64,000 nucleotides of DNA from Odontesthes bonariensis (Eukaryota > Chordata > Actinopteri > Atheriniformes > Atherinopsidae). A program made the position numbers and the translations under genes. Below are positions 37,401 through 50,400 of the stretch, in pieces. Below the pieces are notes generated by a model. It had not been told where the DNA came from, did not search any database, and saw only the letters and a program-made list of their open reading frames with translations. Positions within the stretch are counted from its first letter, which is position 1; every line of letters begins with the position of its first letter. The DNA lies in NCBI RefSeq assembly GCF_027942865.1, contig NC_134519.1:18696248-18760247 (forward strand). The letters run 5' to 3'.

Positions 37401-40400
37401 TCCCTGCCAGTGGCTGCTTGGCTTAGTTAGGCACAGTGGTTATTCGATTACACATTAGCAGTTTAGGTACACGAATTGCATGAATATATGGCTTTAAATT
37501 GACCAAAGAAATACTGACAGTCTGTCAACAGTGACTTGTTTGCAAGATTGTTCCACAGACACTTGTACCAAGGGTTAATGTGTATGGTGGTTCAGGTGTG
37601 GTGAAGAATTGAACAGGACACCACGGAGGGTATAGGGAGGGTTTTGTTTTGCACCTGTAAGCAGCACAACTTATTTCAGTGCATATCATTAGAATATCTA
37701 AAATTAAATACTTTTGTCTACACTAGTAGGCCTGTAGTGAATTGTCCCTAAGGTAGGGCCAGCCACCCATTCCCAAAAACATTCTCACCAATGGTTCCAA
37801 CTAATGCCAATAAATCCCATAAGGATTAACAAAAGCAACAGACTTCAAGTTATGAAATACATCACTGAACTAAATTGCACTTGAGTTATCGCTGAAGTTA
37901 ATTAATCAATTTTTTTTTTTTCTGCAAGAACCTCCCACCTCCTCTACTCAACATTCAACTCAACATGACCAACTTGCCCCAGCACGCACTAAAGATAATT
38001 GGTCTTTAATTTGCACTCGGTGCTTTTGTTCCTGGTTTGAAGCACAACATTAGCTTACAAAGGCAGCATAAGCAGTGGCAAAGTACTCAAATCCAGAGCC
38101 CACCCATGGCACTGATAGCTAGGCTGGCAGAGAAGTGTGGTAAGCAAGTAGATTCAAGACGATAGTTTGCCAGGTCTATAGTGAACAAGCTGCAACAGGT
38201 TTGCTAAGGTCAGGATGTTGGGGGATTAGGGTGTGTCTGGCTCCCCTGGTTTCAACCCCTGCAAGTAAGTGCTTGACTAGGCTGTGTTGATGCTGTCAGC
38301 CACGTTTACACATGCATGACCATTACTTGGAACCTATTACAAATGCCATTCTTTCACTTACCCTGAACTGTGCTGAAAATAAATTAATCAAACATTCCAT
38401 TTACAAGTATAATACTGGGAGGAAAAGATTGTTGTGTGTTAAAAACTGGGATGAAGCCCGTTTCAAGAGAGCCACACCCTTCATCTGGCACCGCCCTGTA
38501 CGGAATCTTCCATTTTGTACGTGATAAAGGAAGAGGTGTTATAAAATCAGATAAAAACTACTGAAAGTTGTTTTCATATTACTGTGGTGACAACAGCTGG
38601 CGAAAACTTTGCATACTTATCTGTCACAAATGACAAAACTAACCAAAGCCACAGCAACCAAAACCATTTGTGACAGTCTGTGTGTGATTTGGCTGGTTTC
38701 TACATGTCTTCACCATTCCTGACTACATTTTCTATTAGTGATGTCATTGTGGTCATCGTCATGCAATGTTTGGTCAAACCAGAAGAGAAAAGAGTCAAAT
38801 CAATGTATTCATGCTGTTTAGAATTTGACTTTTATGATGACAACCTCCTATAGAGGCCCAAAATTGAAAATGAAACCAATTGAATGTCTCACCGCCTATA
38901 TAGGTTTAGCACTATGATGAGAAGCGCCAGTACATCAGTACATCGTGGTGAAAAAGGTGCAACCAACAAATGTTAAGTCTTACAGGATGTTTTTAGAAAA
39001 AAAAAAAAAAACATCTTAAAAATATTTAACTGGATATGATTCAAATCAGTGGGAGACGAGGGAGAAGCAAATAACAATATGCATAAACATTACGCCTGCA
39101 CACATATGAAAGCAATCAAGACGCACCCATTCACACACCTAAATCAAACCAAATTGCTGCTATTGGCTCAAATGTCTGGCTATGACAACAACCTCTATTT
39201 CTAGAAAACATGAACATTAATTATATACCATAATAACCATAACTTAAGTCAAATGTCTGAAATTTAGAAGAAAAAAAATGGTGGACTGGTCTACCACTTA
39301 TCTAGTGCACAATAATGTGCAGCAGTACTAAAGTGTTACATCTCAGCCAAGCCTAGCATGTAGGCATGTTTTGCACTTTTGGAAAAGTGGCTCTGCATGC
39401 ATTATGCTACTGTCTTTCTGAAGGACTCTGAACAGATCAATGATCTCCTGGGCTGTTTGTCTGCAAAAGTGATTAACAGAACAGATTTGGTTTGTGCCTC
39501 TCTTGTCTTGGTTGTATTCTCTTGTTGTAATTTAGTACCCATATCTATCAGCCATCTAATAGATTGGATAGCACCAGCTTTTACTGTCCCAAACTGCTTT
39601 CTGTTCATACTTGGCAACAGTGTGCTTTCATACTGTGGGATGACATGTCCAGAGTGACATGACTGGTGTAAAAGCCCAGAGAAGGACAAGGCCACAGTTT
39701 GTTTTGGCCTTTTCCTGTCAGGGGCTCTGTATGTTTGTGCTGTGGCTTTGACACCCATTCATGGCTGAAGAACTGAAATAAACAAACCATGAGAACTATT
39801 GAAGAAAACCCACAAAAGTGGGTGATAGGTATTTTTAGCAAGTTTATTTTGCAGTCCTGGAACTCTAGTATGTATTTGTCTCCCATTTTCAAGAAATATT
39901 TTGAAGTACATAAAAATGACCGTCCTTGCTCTGAGCAAATGTGTGCACCGTTAAAGCTTCCAAAGTGCTCCCTAATTACCATTTTCTAACCCAAGGTCAT
40001 AGTGGAATGCGTTCCAAAACGGATTATGTTCCCACTCTCACTCTCCCACTCTCTTTTCCCTATTTCTTGCCATTTTTTGCCCCTTTATTGCTTTCATTCT
40101 TCTTCCTCCACTAGATCTCAGCTCTGTTTAATGACTTACACATGTCAACCAAGTGCCCGTGGGAGTGGTGCTGTGACAAAATGATATGCCCCAGTGCTCC
40201 ATCCTGTGCTACAATCACAGTGTTCTACTTACAGTACACAATCCAAACCCTCTGCCAACCCACACTGTCAGGACAACCCATTTAACTGTTGCTCTGAAAG
40301 CCATTTGTAAGTGCCACCTGGTATCAGCAAGTAGAAAAAAAGAACACTTTGTGTTAGTGGTGCAATTTTCATTTAGTTTATGGTTAGATATGTTTCACAT

Positions 40401-42295
40401 TACTCAAAAAAGAAACAGAAACAAAAGCTGTATTAACCAGTTTAAAAAATATTTCTCCCAACTCTCTTGGTCTGAATTTACAGCTAATCTTGAATATGGC
40501 CTCCAAAGTGTTCAGAGAAACAGTTCTGTTGGTTGAAAGAAACGTGTGCAAGAGGGTGTGGATGCAGGTGCACATCTGATTTTCAAGGGAACTGATATCG
40601 AGGTGAGGAGGACTGCGGCGGCTGTGATGTAAGGATTCTTGTACATGTTATCAACAATGGCTGCCTGAGAAGCAAAGCCTTGAGGCTACAAATACTGCAA
40701 AGCAGCTGTAGCTCAAGCAAAAGAGTTTCTCAATCTGTTTGTCTCCATCATTTAACCGCTGGCTGAAAACTCCAACAACATGGGACAAAGTATGGCCTGT
40801 TTCTGTTTGAGCTCTCCAGACTTTTGGGTACAAGTCCTCCACAAGCACGTTACCATATGTTTCACATTATAATGGTCTTCGGTGCACCATAACCCACAAC
40901 AGCAAGGAACCCGAAATTATAGCCAGTGCAAAGTACAATTCACTAAGGAAGACATTTAAAATGCCAAAAAGATTCAATCAGGTCAAACTGAGCTGTAGGG
41001 AGTTAAGCTCAAATGCTTTCATTAATACTGTTTCACAGTGTAAGAAAGAAAGAAAAAACATCACGATGAATTTTTGAAGTTTGAATGACTCCCTTCTCTG
41101 TCACCACAGTTCTTACTGAAGAGAGCCAAACATACACACATACACACACACACACACACACCAGCAACACTATACATCTTTGCTTTGAGCTAAAGTAAAT
41201 ATAGAGCAGTGGCCTGTTTTCTTTGAATAAATGAGCAAATTCAATTGAATGTGACTGAGCAAAGGGCTGAAAACAAGAGGAAATTGTTCAAATGTGCTGT
41301 GAGAGTAGAGGTATAAATTTTGCTTCTAAGTACTGACCAGCCCAATGAGGCAAACTCCCAATGCCCTGATAAAGAAGTCCACACGCCGTACCTTACTTTT
41401 CTTCTTTTCCAATCGTTTGACTCTCTTTGTCAGCCAATGTTACTGGAAGAGAATGAATACCAAAAGTCCAAAGAGCCTTCAGCCAGTCATACAGGCTTAG
41501 TGCGGACTGAGAGGCTCATTTCCCTTTGCTGGAATGTGCGCTCCGGCTGATCAGAGACGCTTACTTTGTCCAAGCTGTACTATGTTCTTTCTTCGTCCTT
41601 TTTTTTTTTCTTTTTTGTGGTGATAAAAATGGAAGTCCTTGCTTCGTTCCTGAACTGCTGCTCCTGCTGTTTCTGCTCAGCCTCCAGTTCACTTCCTATC
41701 GTCCAGACTACCGCTGCAGCCACCACAAGTTCTGGCATGGGATAGTCCTCCCACTGCATCGCTGTTGTGGCTGCTTCCCATGTTCCCTCCCATTCCGCGC
41801 AACCTCCCCTCTTTGTGGCCTCCTCCCTCGCCCTGTGCCTCCCTCCATTTGTTCTCACCCTCACTCCTCACACGCACTTGGAGACTTCCTGCCATCCCCC
41901 CACAGGACCCCCCCAAAATCCTTTCATATGGGGACAATTGAATATGCAGCCTGATAAAACTGCATTTTCTTAGTTTCACCCACTGAAACAAATGAAATAT
42001 TTGGTATTTCAGTGTCATACAGTCTAAAGTAAACATCAGTATCCCAAACTGACCACTATATTACATCACCCAAAACAATGATGTGTGTGATATTTTAAGT
42101 TCTAGTACCGTACTACACGTAAAAGTACAGTAAAATTGTCATCAAAATCTACAGCATAAAAACACTTGATAGTATTATTACTAAATATTTACAAACATCT
42201 TTTCTTGAGCTGACCTAAACAGACCTTTTTTTTCTTCTTTGTTTACATGTACTAATTGTGCAACCCAAGCTAAAAAAGTTGAAATGTTCAAATGC
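34405..42295. other. Intergenic region between dsp and tns3
   Basis: No recognisable coding exon on either strand. It should contain the tns3 5' UTR exon(s) and promoter if these are not further upstream. A GC- and purine-rich (minus strand) block at about 41600-41900 is one candidate. Poly(A)-rich, possibly retroposed sequence lies at about 35300-35950 but I could not assign it. A CA repeat is at 41142-41161. Confidence 0.5.
41142..41161. repeat. (CA)n microsatellite
   Basis: Short CA run of about ten units. Confidence 0.85.
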
Positions 42296-42990
42296 TGTAT
42301 AAATTTCGATAAAACCTGCAAATCTCATAAAGTGACGTTTTACTCACAATAGAACATAGGAAAACATCTCACACGTTGAAAGTGAAACATTTTTATTATT
42401 TCACCTTGAATTTGGTGGCAGCAACGAAAAACTTTGAAGCAAGGCAACAAAAAGCTTGAAAAGTACTGGTCCTAAACAGCTGCAGGAACAAGTTGCAGGT
42501 TAATAATTTGCAGGTTGGACCTCTATCGTGCAAAAAAGAGGTCTCATGTGTAAAAACACCATCACTGAAAATTGGAATTTCAATTGATTGAAATCTGAGA
42601 ATCTTTATTATGGATGCTGTCTCTTCTAGACTAGACTGCACATCTGAAAAGGTACCATCCGTCCTGAAAGGTGTGTACAGGTTTTTTGGTAAAATATGCA
42701 CCCATCCAGATGATGTATTTTACAGGGAAGGCCTTTCATATTTCAGGAAAGCAACACCATTGTTAGACTACATACAGTATCTATTACAACAGCAAGGCTT
42801 TGTAGTAGAAGAGTCCAGACCTTCCACCAACTGAAAGCGTTTGACGCATAATGAAATGTAAAACATGACATAGAAGACCCAGGACTGTTGAGCAGCTTGA
42901 ATCTTTGATCAGACAGGAATCAAAAAGCACCCTTCTCCCAAAGGTCCAGCAACTGGTTTCTTCAGTTTCTTTGCACACAGATTGTTCTAC
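42296..42990 (+). mobile_element. Tc1-like DNA transposon relic, internally deleted
   Basis: The left part (about 42310-42480) resembles the non-coding 5' end of the same Tc1-like family as at 735-1390. The right part (about 42600-42990) is decayed transposase. The block equivalent to SPTENIW is at 42824-42844 and reads PPTESV then a stop codon (42842-42844). Most of the central transposase is missing. The element is dead. Confidence 0.7.
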
Positions 42991-43700
42991 AGAATAGAAA
43001 TGTCAAGTCCAGTTTATTCATGACAGCCAAAGTTACAACCCAAGATGTTCTAGGTCCTTTGTGTTGAAGTCTCTTGAAATGTTTCTTCTCATCCAAGGTT
43101 AATTGTGGTACAACAATTATATATCATAGATGCTGATTTAACCAATTTGGACAATTCAGTAGTGATGACTTCAATAACTTAAGGCATAGATTTAGTTAAA
43201 TATTGTTAAAATTTATGACTACATCTGTACTTTTCCAACCCATTAAATCGACATACACTGTAAACTTGCATTATCATTTCAATTGTTTAGGTAGGGATCT
43301 TGTTCTCTCATAAATGAACTGTTACCAAATTCTTCATAAATGTGTAAATTAAAACACTGTTTATACAAGCTGTATGTATATATGTTTTATATTGTTTATA
43401 CTGTTACTTACTTTTTTATATCTTGCTGCTGCTGCTGTAACAAAATAAAAATCCTCACTGTGGGATGAATAAAGATATTCTTATATTACATTTAATACAA
43501 CTACTGCAAATACTAAACTACAATGCAAGTGTAAGATTTTATATTCCAACGAATGCTATCTTTTATTCTAATGAATAGGATTACAATTAATGCAATCTAT
43601 TGGAAAACAGTCGAAACAAACATTACCTTATCTTCATACACTGGTGTAATATACAGGTGTAAATGGATGATTAAGAAATGCACTGAAAGTGTTGTAACCA
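42991..43700. other. Downstream of dsp; retroposon tail
   Basis: No coding exon. At about 43420-43480 the plus strand has a (GCT)n-like start, 'cactgtgggatgaataaaga', and an AT-rich end, which looks like the 3' tail of a fish LINE or related retroposon. Confidence 0.4.
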
Positions 43701-44275
43701 CTTTATTTGTAATCACTCAAGAGGGTACATTTAAGAAGAACAGAACTTTCATAGTAAATCATTACTTAATGAAGTTTCAGCAAAGCAATTGAGGTTAACA
43801 AAAATTATCTTTGAATATATATATAAAAAAAACATACATGAATGAAGCTGCAATAAGAAGAAAAATTGATTAATTCTAAAAAAGAAAAAAAGAATACAAT
43901 AAACTCTAAATTAATTCTGGTGAATCAACGAGGCTTAGGTCAACAGGCAAAAACAACTAAGTAAAATTTAAAAAACGGTACATGGTAAAATAGGTTATAA
44001 GAAATATTCAACACTTGTTTGTTTTTTTTAACAAGAGTGTGCATAATACTCAGTATTTTATATTGAAACACTGAATTTTTAAAATTGCAAAAAATCAAAA
44101 CAGATATGTATTAACTATCAGATTAAGTAATTCAACTATCAAACCCTGCCAAAGCTCATAAGAAGCTAAACATTCATATGAAGCAAACATTTTTAATTAT
44201 AATAATAAAAAACTTTAAAATTGCAAAGCAGTTGGTGTCAATAACTTGTCTAACATGATTTTTTTGTGATATGCA
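43701..44275 (-). other. dsp: dsp 3' untranslated region (approximate)
   Basis: AT-rich sequence after the dsp stop. The first clear AATAAA on the minus strand is near 43708-43703 (plus-strand tttatt), which would give a 3' UTR of about 570 to 600 bases. A further candidate lies near 43562. The end is inferred. Confidence 0.45.
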
Positions 44276-47200
44276 TTAAGAGTTATAGGTGCTACTGCTG
44301 GAAGTGAAGCTGTAGCTGTAAGAGGAAGAGGAGTAATCCACACTGCCTCTGCGAGATCCACTTCTAGAGCCAGTTCGGGAACCAGCCCTGGACCCAGAGC
44401 GAGATCCTGGGTTAGAGACATTGTAAGGGCTGCTGATACCCTTGGTGGATATGGAGGAAGCCTGAATCATCTTCATGCCATTGCTTTCTTCAACCATGCA
44501 GTTGTCCATGGCTTCCTTGTATGAGATCTTCAGTTTCGTCTTAGGACAGGTCAGATTCTTTTGGTGGTTTCGAGAGTCCTGCAGCTTCTGAGCCCCTTGA
44601 CCATCTAGCCAACCTTTGCGGATGGCTTCCTCAATGGTGATGCGGCGTCCTGTGCCAGGCTCTATCAGGCCTCCTGTCAGGTATTGAAACTCCAAAAATC
44701 TCTGGCCAGCCTCATAAGGCAGCCATGACTCTTTTACTGCCTCAGCTGCAGACATCTTTCTTTTGGTCTTCATATCCTCAAAACCAATGTAAGCTTTCTG
44801 TGCAGCTTTCAGCTTAGAAGCCATGCTTTCATCAATGATGCTCTGATGGACGGCATCTTCGAGCGACAGTCGTTCACTAGTAGAAGGGTTGATGATACCA
44901 CCTGTGCAAGCCTGGGCTTCCAGCAACCTCTGTGCTGTAATAGTGTCAACTATGCCCCTTCTGTGCCCCTCAGGAATAGTTATCTTTTCCAAGGTCTCTG
45001 TGTCAAATATGGCTGCCACAGGGCTGTGGTCATCAAACATTTCTGCGGGTGACACTGTGATAGAAATACTGTTGAAGCGTTTACGGACTGTAGGAGAAGA
45101 TGGTGTGGCATGGGTGGGGCTGCTGCAGGTGACCATGTCATCAACATTGCTGGCTGCAATGGTCATCTCAGTGCTGCTGGTTCTACTGGTAATTTGGTCA
45201 GCAAACTGTGTCAAGGTTAGTGTTCCAGCCCGATACTGGTCTAAAGACTTTTGGTTAATGACACCGCTGTCCAGGCACTCCTGAATGTCATACTGCGTTC
45301 CAGTTTTTCTGTCCACAATCACCAAACGTGAAGAGCCATCTGACCCCTTGATAGTAATTTCCTCCCACTCACACTCCTGCTCTGACAAGTCTAAGAAAGT
45401 GTCATAGTCTATTAACTCCCGGTGATAGGCCTCCCTTACTGACATCTCAAGCCCAGTGTCTGGGTCAACGATTACTACCCGCCTCTTGCGGAGAACATTG
45501 GTGCGGCTTTCCTGTGACGTCTTGGCCTTCCGCTTGTCACCAAGTGGCAAAAGTATTAGGCCTGTTTTGGGATCTGTGATGCACCTCTCTTTCAACTGAA
45601 GATAAGTCAAATTCTCCTTTGTATTAGGGTCAAAGAAACCTTTTGTGTCATCTCCTTCATAGGTTAAGATCTCATTCATCTCCTTATCAAAATATCCTCT
45701 TTTATAAGCAACAGAGACATCAATACGGTGACTCTCAACAGGGTCAATAATCCCCCCACTCGCAATCTGAGCTTCAAGCAACCGGATTCCATGACCTTTC
45801 TCAAGAAGATCTTTCTCAATAGCCTGGAATAGGGAGATTATCTTTCCTGTAGATGGGTCTCTGTATCCTGTTACTGCCTTCTCTGCAGACAACAGCTTAT
45901 TCTTAAACTCTTTCCCTATGATGCCTCTCTTTGAGGCTTCATCCACAGTCAAGAAGACATTGTTAACTGGATCAACAACAAAGCCGGAAGCAGCTTGAGC
46001 CTCAAGAAGCTCCAGAGTGGTTCCTCTCATGAGCAGACCTTCTTTCATTGCCTGATAGAGAGGCATAATTCTGTCATTGGCCTCATCATAGATCCCTGCA
46101 ATACATGTAGACCCGAAGAGATAAGACTTTAGTTTGTTCTCAATGTCTTTGCTGGAGAGTTTTCCTTGACTAAGCTTCTGCAGGTCAGTTTCATCAAGTA
46201 GTTCAGATTTGACAAGATCTGAGACAGAGACTTCACCTCGGATACCCTTCACAGTCATGGGCTTTTCTGGACCACGAAGTAGGAGCAAGCCTGACACGGG
46301 TTCCATGGTACACTTCTTCCTAAGGTCATTGTAATTTATCTTCTCTCCTGTTGCTGGATCCAGATAGCAGGTAGGTCTTTTATTCAATGCCCTGTACAGG
46401 TCCTCATCTATAAGATTGCGATCCAAGGCCAGATCTTTTGGAAGGAAAACACTCAGAACAGGGTCCAGTATTCCTCCCACGGACTCCTGAGCCTGGAGCA
46501 AGCGGATGGCAGTTTCTTTGTCAATGCGGCCATGTTTGCAAGCCTGTCCCACAGACAATACTTTGCCTGTGTATGGATCCTTGAAGCCTATGCTAGCTGC
46601 TTCAGCTGCCACTAAGATGTCTCTGTCTTCTGTGTCTACAATCCCTCTGGAACAGGCAGTATCCACAGGCATCCTCTCATTAAATGCAGGGTCCATTATG
46701 AAACCTGTTGCTGCTTGAGCTTCTAGGAGCATCAGAGCACTCTCTGCACTGAGGAGATTCTTGTGTTTGGCCTCAGTGAATGGCATTTTTCCTTGAGAGC
46801 CTGTTGTCATTCCAGCAATAACTCCAGTGCCCTTAAGACTAAGCTGGATGTCCACAGCTACTTCGTCCACTGTCTTTTTTCCCTTCAGGAGATCATCCAG
46901 GGTAGCTTTACTGATAATACCACAGTCACAAAGCTGGTGGGCTGTGACTTTGCGGCGCACCCCATCAAATACGAGCTTTGATGGATCAATTGTTACAACC
47001 TTCTCATCTGTCTGGGTCTGCCTATTTAGACTGCTTGGTCTCTGCTTTAATCTCTGTATCTCTCTCTCCAGGGAGTCTCTCTTCAGAGTCAGTTCGGATG
47101 CCTTATTTTCTGAGCTCAACAGACGGCTTTTGTACCTCTCATCGACACTCCTGAGCTCCATCATGAGCCTCTCAATCTCACTCTTCAGGGACAGCCTCTC

Positions 47201-47491
47201 TCGTTCTGCCTTGTCCCTGTCTGATTCACAATGTCTAATCTGGCTATCTTTCAGTTCATATTGGCTTTTCATGGAGTTAAACTCATTCAGAATGGAATTC
47301 TTTTCATCTTGCAACCTCTGTTTGTTACGAATCTCAGTCTCTAAAGTGAGTTTGATGCGAGTTAGCTCTTCTTCAAGTCGCTGCTGACGGTTCTTGTCCT
47401 GCTCCATCAGTTTAAGCTTGGATAGCAAACTATCCTTCTCCAGCAGCAGCTCACTGTATTGGCTTTGTGAGTCATGCACAATCATGGATGT
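44276..47491 (-). CDS. dsp: dsp coding exon 24 (end of rod, plakin repeats A-C, tail)
   Basis: A 3216-bp exon encoding residues 1640-2710. It starts TSMIVHDSQSQYSELLLEKD (last rod part), then three plakin-repeat domains beginning near DPSKLVFDGVRRKVTAHQL. Repeated LLEAQAATGFIMDP-like units mark the filament-binding modules. The C-terminus is GSRSGSRAGSRTGSRSGSRR then GSVDYSSSSYSYSF. In human DSP the equivalent Ser and Arg sites are modified by GSK3 and PRMT1 and tune filament binding. The large overlapping frames on the other strand are shadows. Confidence 0.99.
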   Translation of the reverse strand, partial: TSMIVHDSQSQYSELLLEKDSLLSKLKLMEQDKNRQQRLEEELTRIKLTLETEIRNKQRLQDEKNSILNEFNSMKSQYELKDSQIRHCESDRDKAERERLSLKSEIERLMMELRSVDERYKSRLLSSENKASELTLKRDSLEREIQRLKQRPSSLNRQTQTDEKVVTIDPSKLVFDGVRRKVTAHQLCDCGIISKATLDDLLKGKKTVDEVAVDIQLSLKGTGVIAGMTTGSQGKMPFTEAKHKNLLSAESALMLLEAQAATGFIMDPAFNERMPVDTACSRGIVDTEDRDILVAAEAASIGFKDPYTGKVLSVGQACKHGRIDKETAIRLLQAQESVGGILDPVLSVFLPKDLALDRNLIDEDLYRALNKRPTCYLDPATGEKINYNDLRKKCTMEPVSGLLLLRGPEKPMTVKGIRGEVSVSDLVKSELLDETDLQKLSQGKLSSKDIENKLKSYLFGSTCIAGIYDEANDRIMPLYQAMKEGLLMRGTTLELLEAQAASGFVVDPVNNVFLTVDEASKRGIIGKEFKNKLLSAEKAVTGYRDPSTGKIISLFQAIEKDLLEKGHGIRLLEAQIASGGIIDPVESHRIDVSVAYKRGYFDKEMNEILTYEGDDTKGFFDPNTKENLTYLQLKERCITDPKTGLILLPLGDKRKAKTSQESRTNVLRKRRVVIVDPDTGLEMSVREAYHRELIDYDTFLDLSEQECEWEEITIKGSDGSSRLVIVDRKTGTQYDIQECLDSGVINQKSLDQYRAGTLTLTQFADQITSRTSSTEMTIAASNVDDMVTCSSPTHATPSSPTVRKRFNSISITVSPAEMFDDHSPVAAIFDTETLEKITIPEGHRRGIVDTITAQRLLEAQACTGGIINPSTSERLSLEDAVHQSIIDESMASKLKAAQKAYIGFEDMKTKRKMSAAEAVKESWLPYEAGQRFLEFQYLTGGLIEPGTGRRITIEEAIRKGWLDGQGAQKLQDSRNHQKNLTCPKTKLKISYKEAMDNCMVEESNGMKMIQASSISTKGISSPYNVSNPGSRSGSRAGSRTGSRSGSRRGSVDYSSSSYSYSFTSSSSTYNS

Positions 47492-50400
47492 CTGTGGAGA
47501 GATAAGGGAGCACTGTTATGTGTTGTAATATTATTTCCATTGTCGCATATAAAACATCAACATAAGAGGATGGAATTCAATCACGTATCCTCCGTTTGTC
47601 AGCAAAGTTCACATACATTTTCCAACATGTTAGTGTATAGTGTTTATTAATGTGCTTGTTACTATGCATGAGTAAAGTTGAGTGACATAGTGTGGCATTA
47701 CTGAAAAGTTGAATTACATGCATATCTAAACAGCAGCATTTGTGAGTAAGTGAATTTCATGCTCTATCAATTCTAAAAGAGGTATACGTTATTGTAACAA
47801 ATATTGCAGGGCTACTTTTAAGTCAGAATCAGTTTTAAAGCAGATATAACCAACCATGCAAGTAGTAATATGATTTAGTTTGAGGAGATCCTTTAGTGCA
47901 ATCAAAATACCTCAATTGACTGCTTTTGGAATTTTTCTATTTCCAGTTTAAGTTTTTCTCTCTCCTTGGTCAGGTCACTGATGAGAACCTGGAGCTCTGT
48001 TGTCCTCTTGGTGCTACTCTGAAGCTGGACATGCAAGGCTGACAATTGAGTGACAGTTTCTCCATCAATGGCATCTTTGTTCATCTTCAGTTCATCTCTC
48101 TCGTGTTTTACTGCTCTCAGCTCCTCTTCTAACCTCAGCCTCTCTTTTGTGAGGTCCTGTGTCAGACTCTTCAGCATTTCAATCTCTTTATTGTATTCGT
48201 TAAGTTGTCGGCTCTTCTCCTCGATGGTCTTGTACAGGCTTTCGTTACGTTGGTTTAGTTCATGAATTCGAACGAGTTCCTGCTGAAGCTTCTGTTTTAG
48301 TGTCTTTAGCTCAGCTGTCACAGCCACCAGCTCCTCCTTGGTGGCTTTATGATCCCTCAAGCTCTTGTCCAGTGCCTCCTGTAGAGCCCTGAGGTCCTGC
48401 TCATACTTTCTCCCCGAGTTGGAAGTCTCTATTTGAATAGATTTCAGTGAGTTAATTGTGGTGGTGTGCTCTCTGCAGGTATGTGTCATCCTCTCTAACT
48501 CAGCCTCCATACGCTTTCTACGGGTGAACTCCTCCTGTGTTGCCTTCTTTTGCTTTTCCAACTCAGCTTCCATCCCATCCAGAGAGCACTGAAGTTCCCG
48601 GATACGGTTCTGCAGTCTGGCAGAACTTTGCTCAGCCTTAGTTTTCTCACTGCTCTGCTTTTCCAGCTCCACTCGGGTGATGCGGATCTCCTGCTCAGAG
48701 ACTTTAAGCTTGTTCATCGTCTCAAGGTAGGAGGTGTTTTTTGCCTTAAGCTCCGCTTCAGCTTGTTTCAGATGACTGATTTCCAATTCCAAAGCTCTCC
48801 TCTTCTTCCCCTCTTCCTCCAGGTTCAGCGTCAGCATGCTTATCTGTTTGGACTTTTCCTGATAGTTTTTGTTGACTTCCTTTAACTTGAGCTCATCATC
48901 TCCTCTCTGCTGCAAGACCGTTCTCAGCTGCACCTCCAGCTCACTGCGTATCCTTGTTTCTTGTACCACTGAGGCCCTCTGCTGGCTGACGTCCTTCTCT
49001 GCCTTGATTTTCTGCTCTTCTGTGCGAGCAACAGACTGCCTTAGTCTCCTCAACTCTTCCTCGAGATCTCTCTTCTCAGCACTGAGTTTCTCAATTTGCA
49101 GCCTCAGCTCTGCTGCATCTTCGTTCTTCTGTTGTGTTGCTTTCAGAATGGTGGTCTTGGTAACGTGGATCTCTGTCTCGTAAGTCTGCTTAAGTTGACT
49201 AATCTCCTGGGTGCACTGTGTTCTTACCTTTGAGATATCCGATTCAGCATTTCGCCGGCGTGTTGCCTCTTCCTCGAGTTGTATCTTCAGCCTTTCAAGC
49301 TCACGTTCCTTGTCTTTCACAGACTTCTCTAAGTCAATCTTTATCCAGTTAAGCTCTTCCAATTCTTTCTGTCTGCGACGAACTGTAGCCTCATACTCTT
49401 CTTGCTGGCTGTTGTATCGCTCTTCTGCTAGTCTTCTTTTTCTCTTTTCCTCATCCAGCTGGTATGTAATGCGGGTCAGCTGTTCATTCAGACCTTGAAT
49501 CTGGTTCTGTGTGCTGCCTAAGCTATCCTTGGCAGCATTAACTTGCAGTACTGTGGTTCTCTTCACTTCCTCCATAGATAAAAGTTCATCTTTTGATTGA
49601 CTGAGCTCTAGCTTGTAACGGGCCAAAGCATCCTCCAAAGACTTGTTTTTCTGGTTGCCATCCAGGAGGTCATCCTTTAGACGCCTCATTTCTTCCTCCA
49701 GCACCTCAATTCTGGTGTTCCTTAACTGAGAAGAGCATCAAAGTCAGAGAACACATCAGTAACCTGCTCTCATATAGTTAGACAATGCGAGTTCAGATCA
49801 TTTTTTTTTTAAACTACTTTCTTTTACACATATAATCAATGTACAAAAATGGCATCATTGGTTTACAGAATATCTACCTTCAACTCTTCCATGTTCTTCA
49901 GCAGCTCCCCAAGGAACTTGTAGTAATCACTAGAGCGGGTAAGTAGCTCAATGTAATGAGCTTGGAGGTCAGCAGCCTGATAGAAATTAATATTAGAGGA
50001 TGAATACTGATATTGAGCAGTCTAATATTAATTACTATCTGGTCTTATTTTCAAATTACTGTAACTAAGCAATTGACCCTGACAGTATAGAATAAACACA
50101 TAATACAAAAGAAATAACCACTGAATTTAAACAGAACTGAAGAAACAGATCAGAAATTCATTCATAAAATTCATGACTAATATAACATGTGAATATACAG
50201 ATGAGGTTTAGATTAGAGTGACTTAATTGAAGGCCAGTGCTTATACCTGTCGTCTGACCACTGAAGCAGGGGACTGCAGCATAGTTCTCTTGATGGGAAT
50301 ATTAAGCAACGTTTCCAGTCCGGAACTGTATGAAGCAAGCTGCATCTCATAGTCCTGAAACAAACCATACATTTTGAACCAAAAATATATTTGGCATATT

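Noticed and set aside
39402..39758. 118-codon minus-strand open frame between the genes
   Set aside because: No recognisable domain, no splice context, and overlapping open frames of similar length on the other strand.
41526..41954. 142-codon plus-strand open frame rich in Leu, Pro and His
   Set aside because: Composition reflects a pyrimidine-rich tract; no family resemblance.
46827..47387. 186-codon open frame on the plus strand
   Set aside because: It is antisense to the desmoplakin rod/plakin-repeat exon; low-complexity Ser/Leu composition is the mirror of a Glu/Leu-rich coiled coil.
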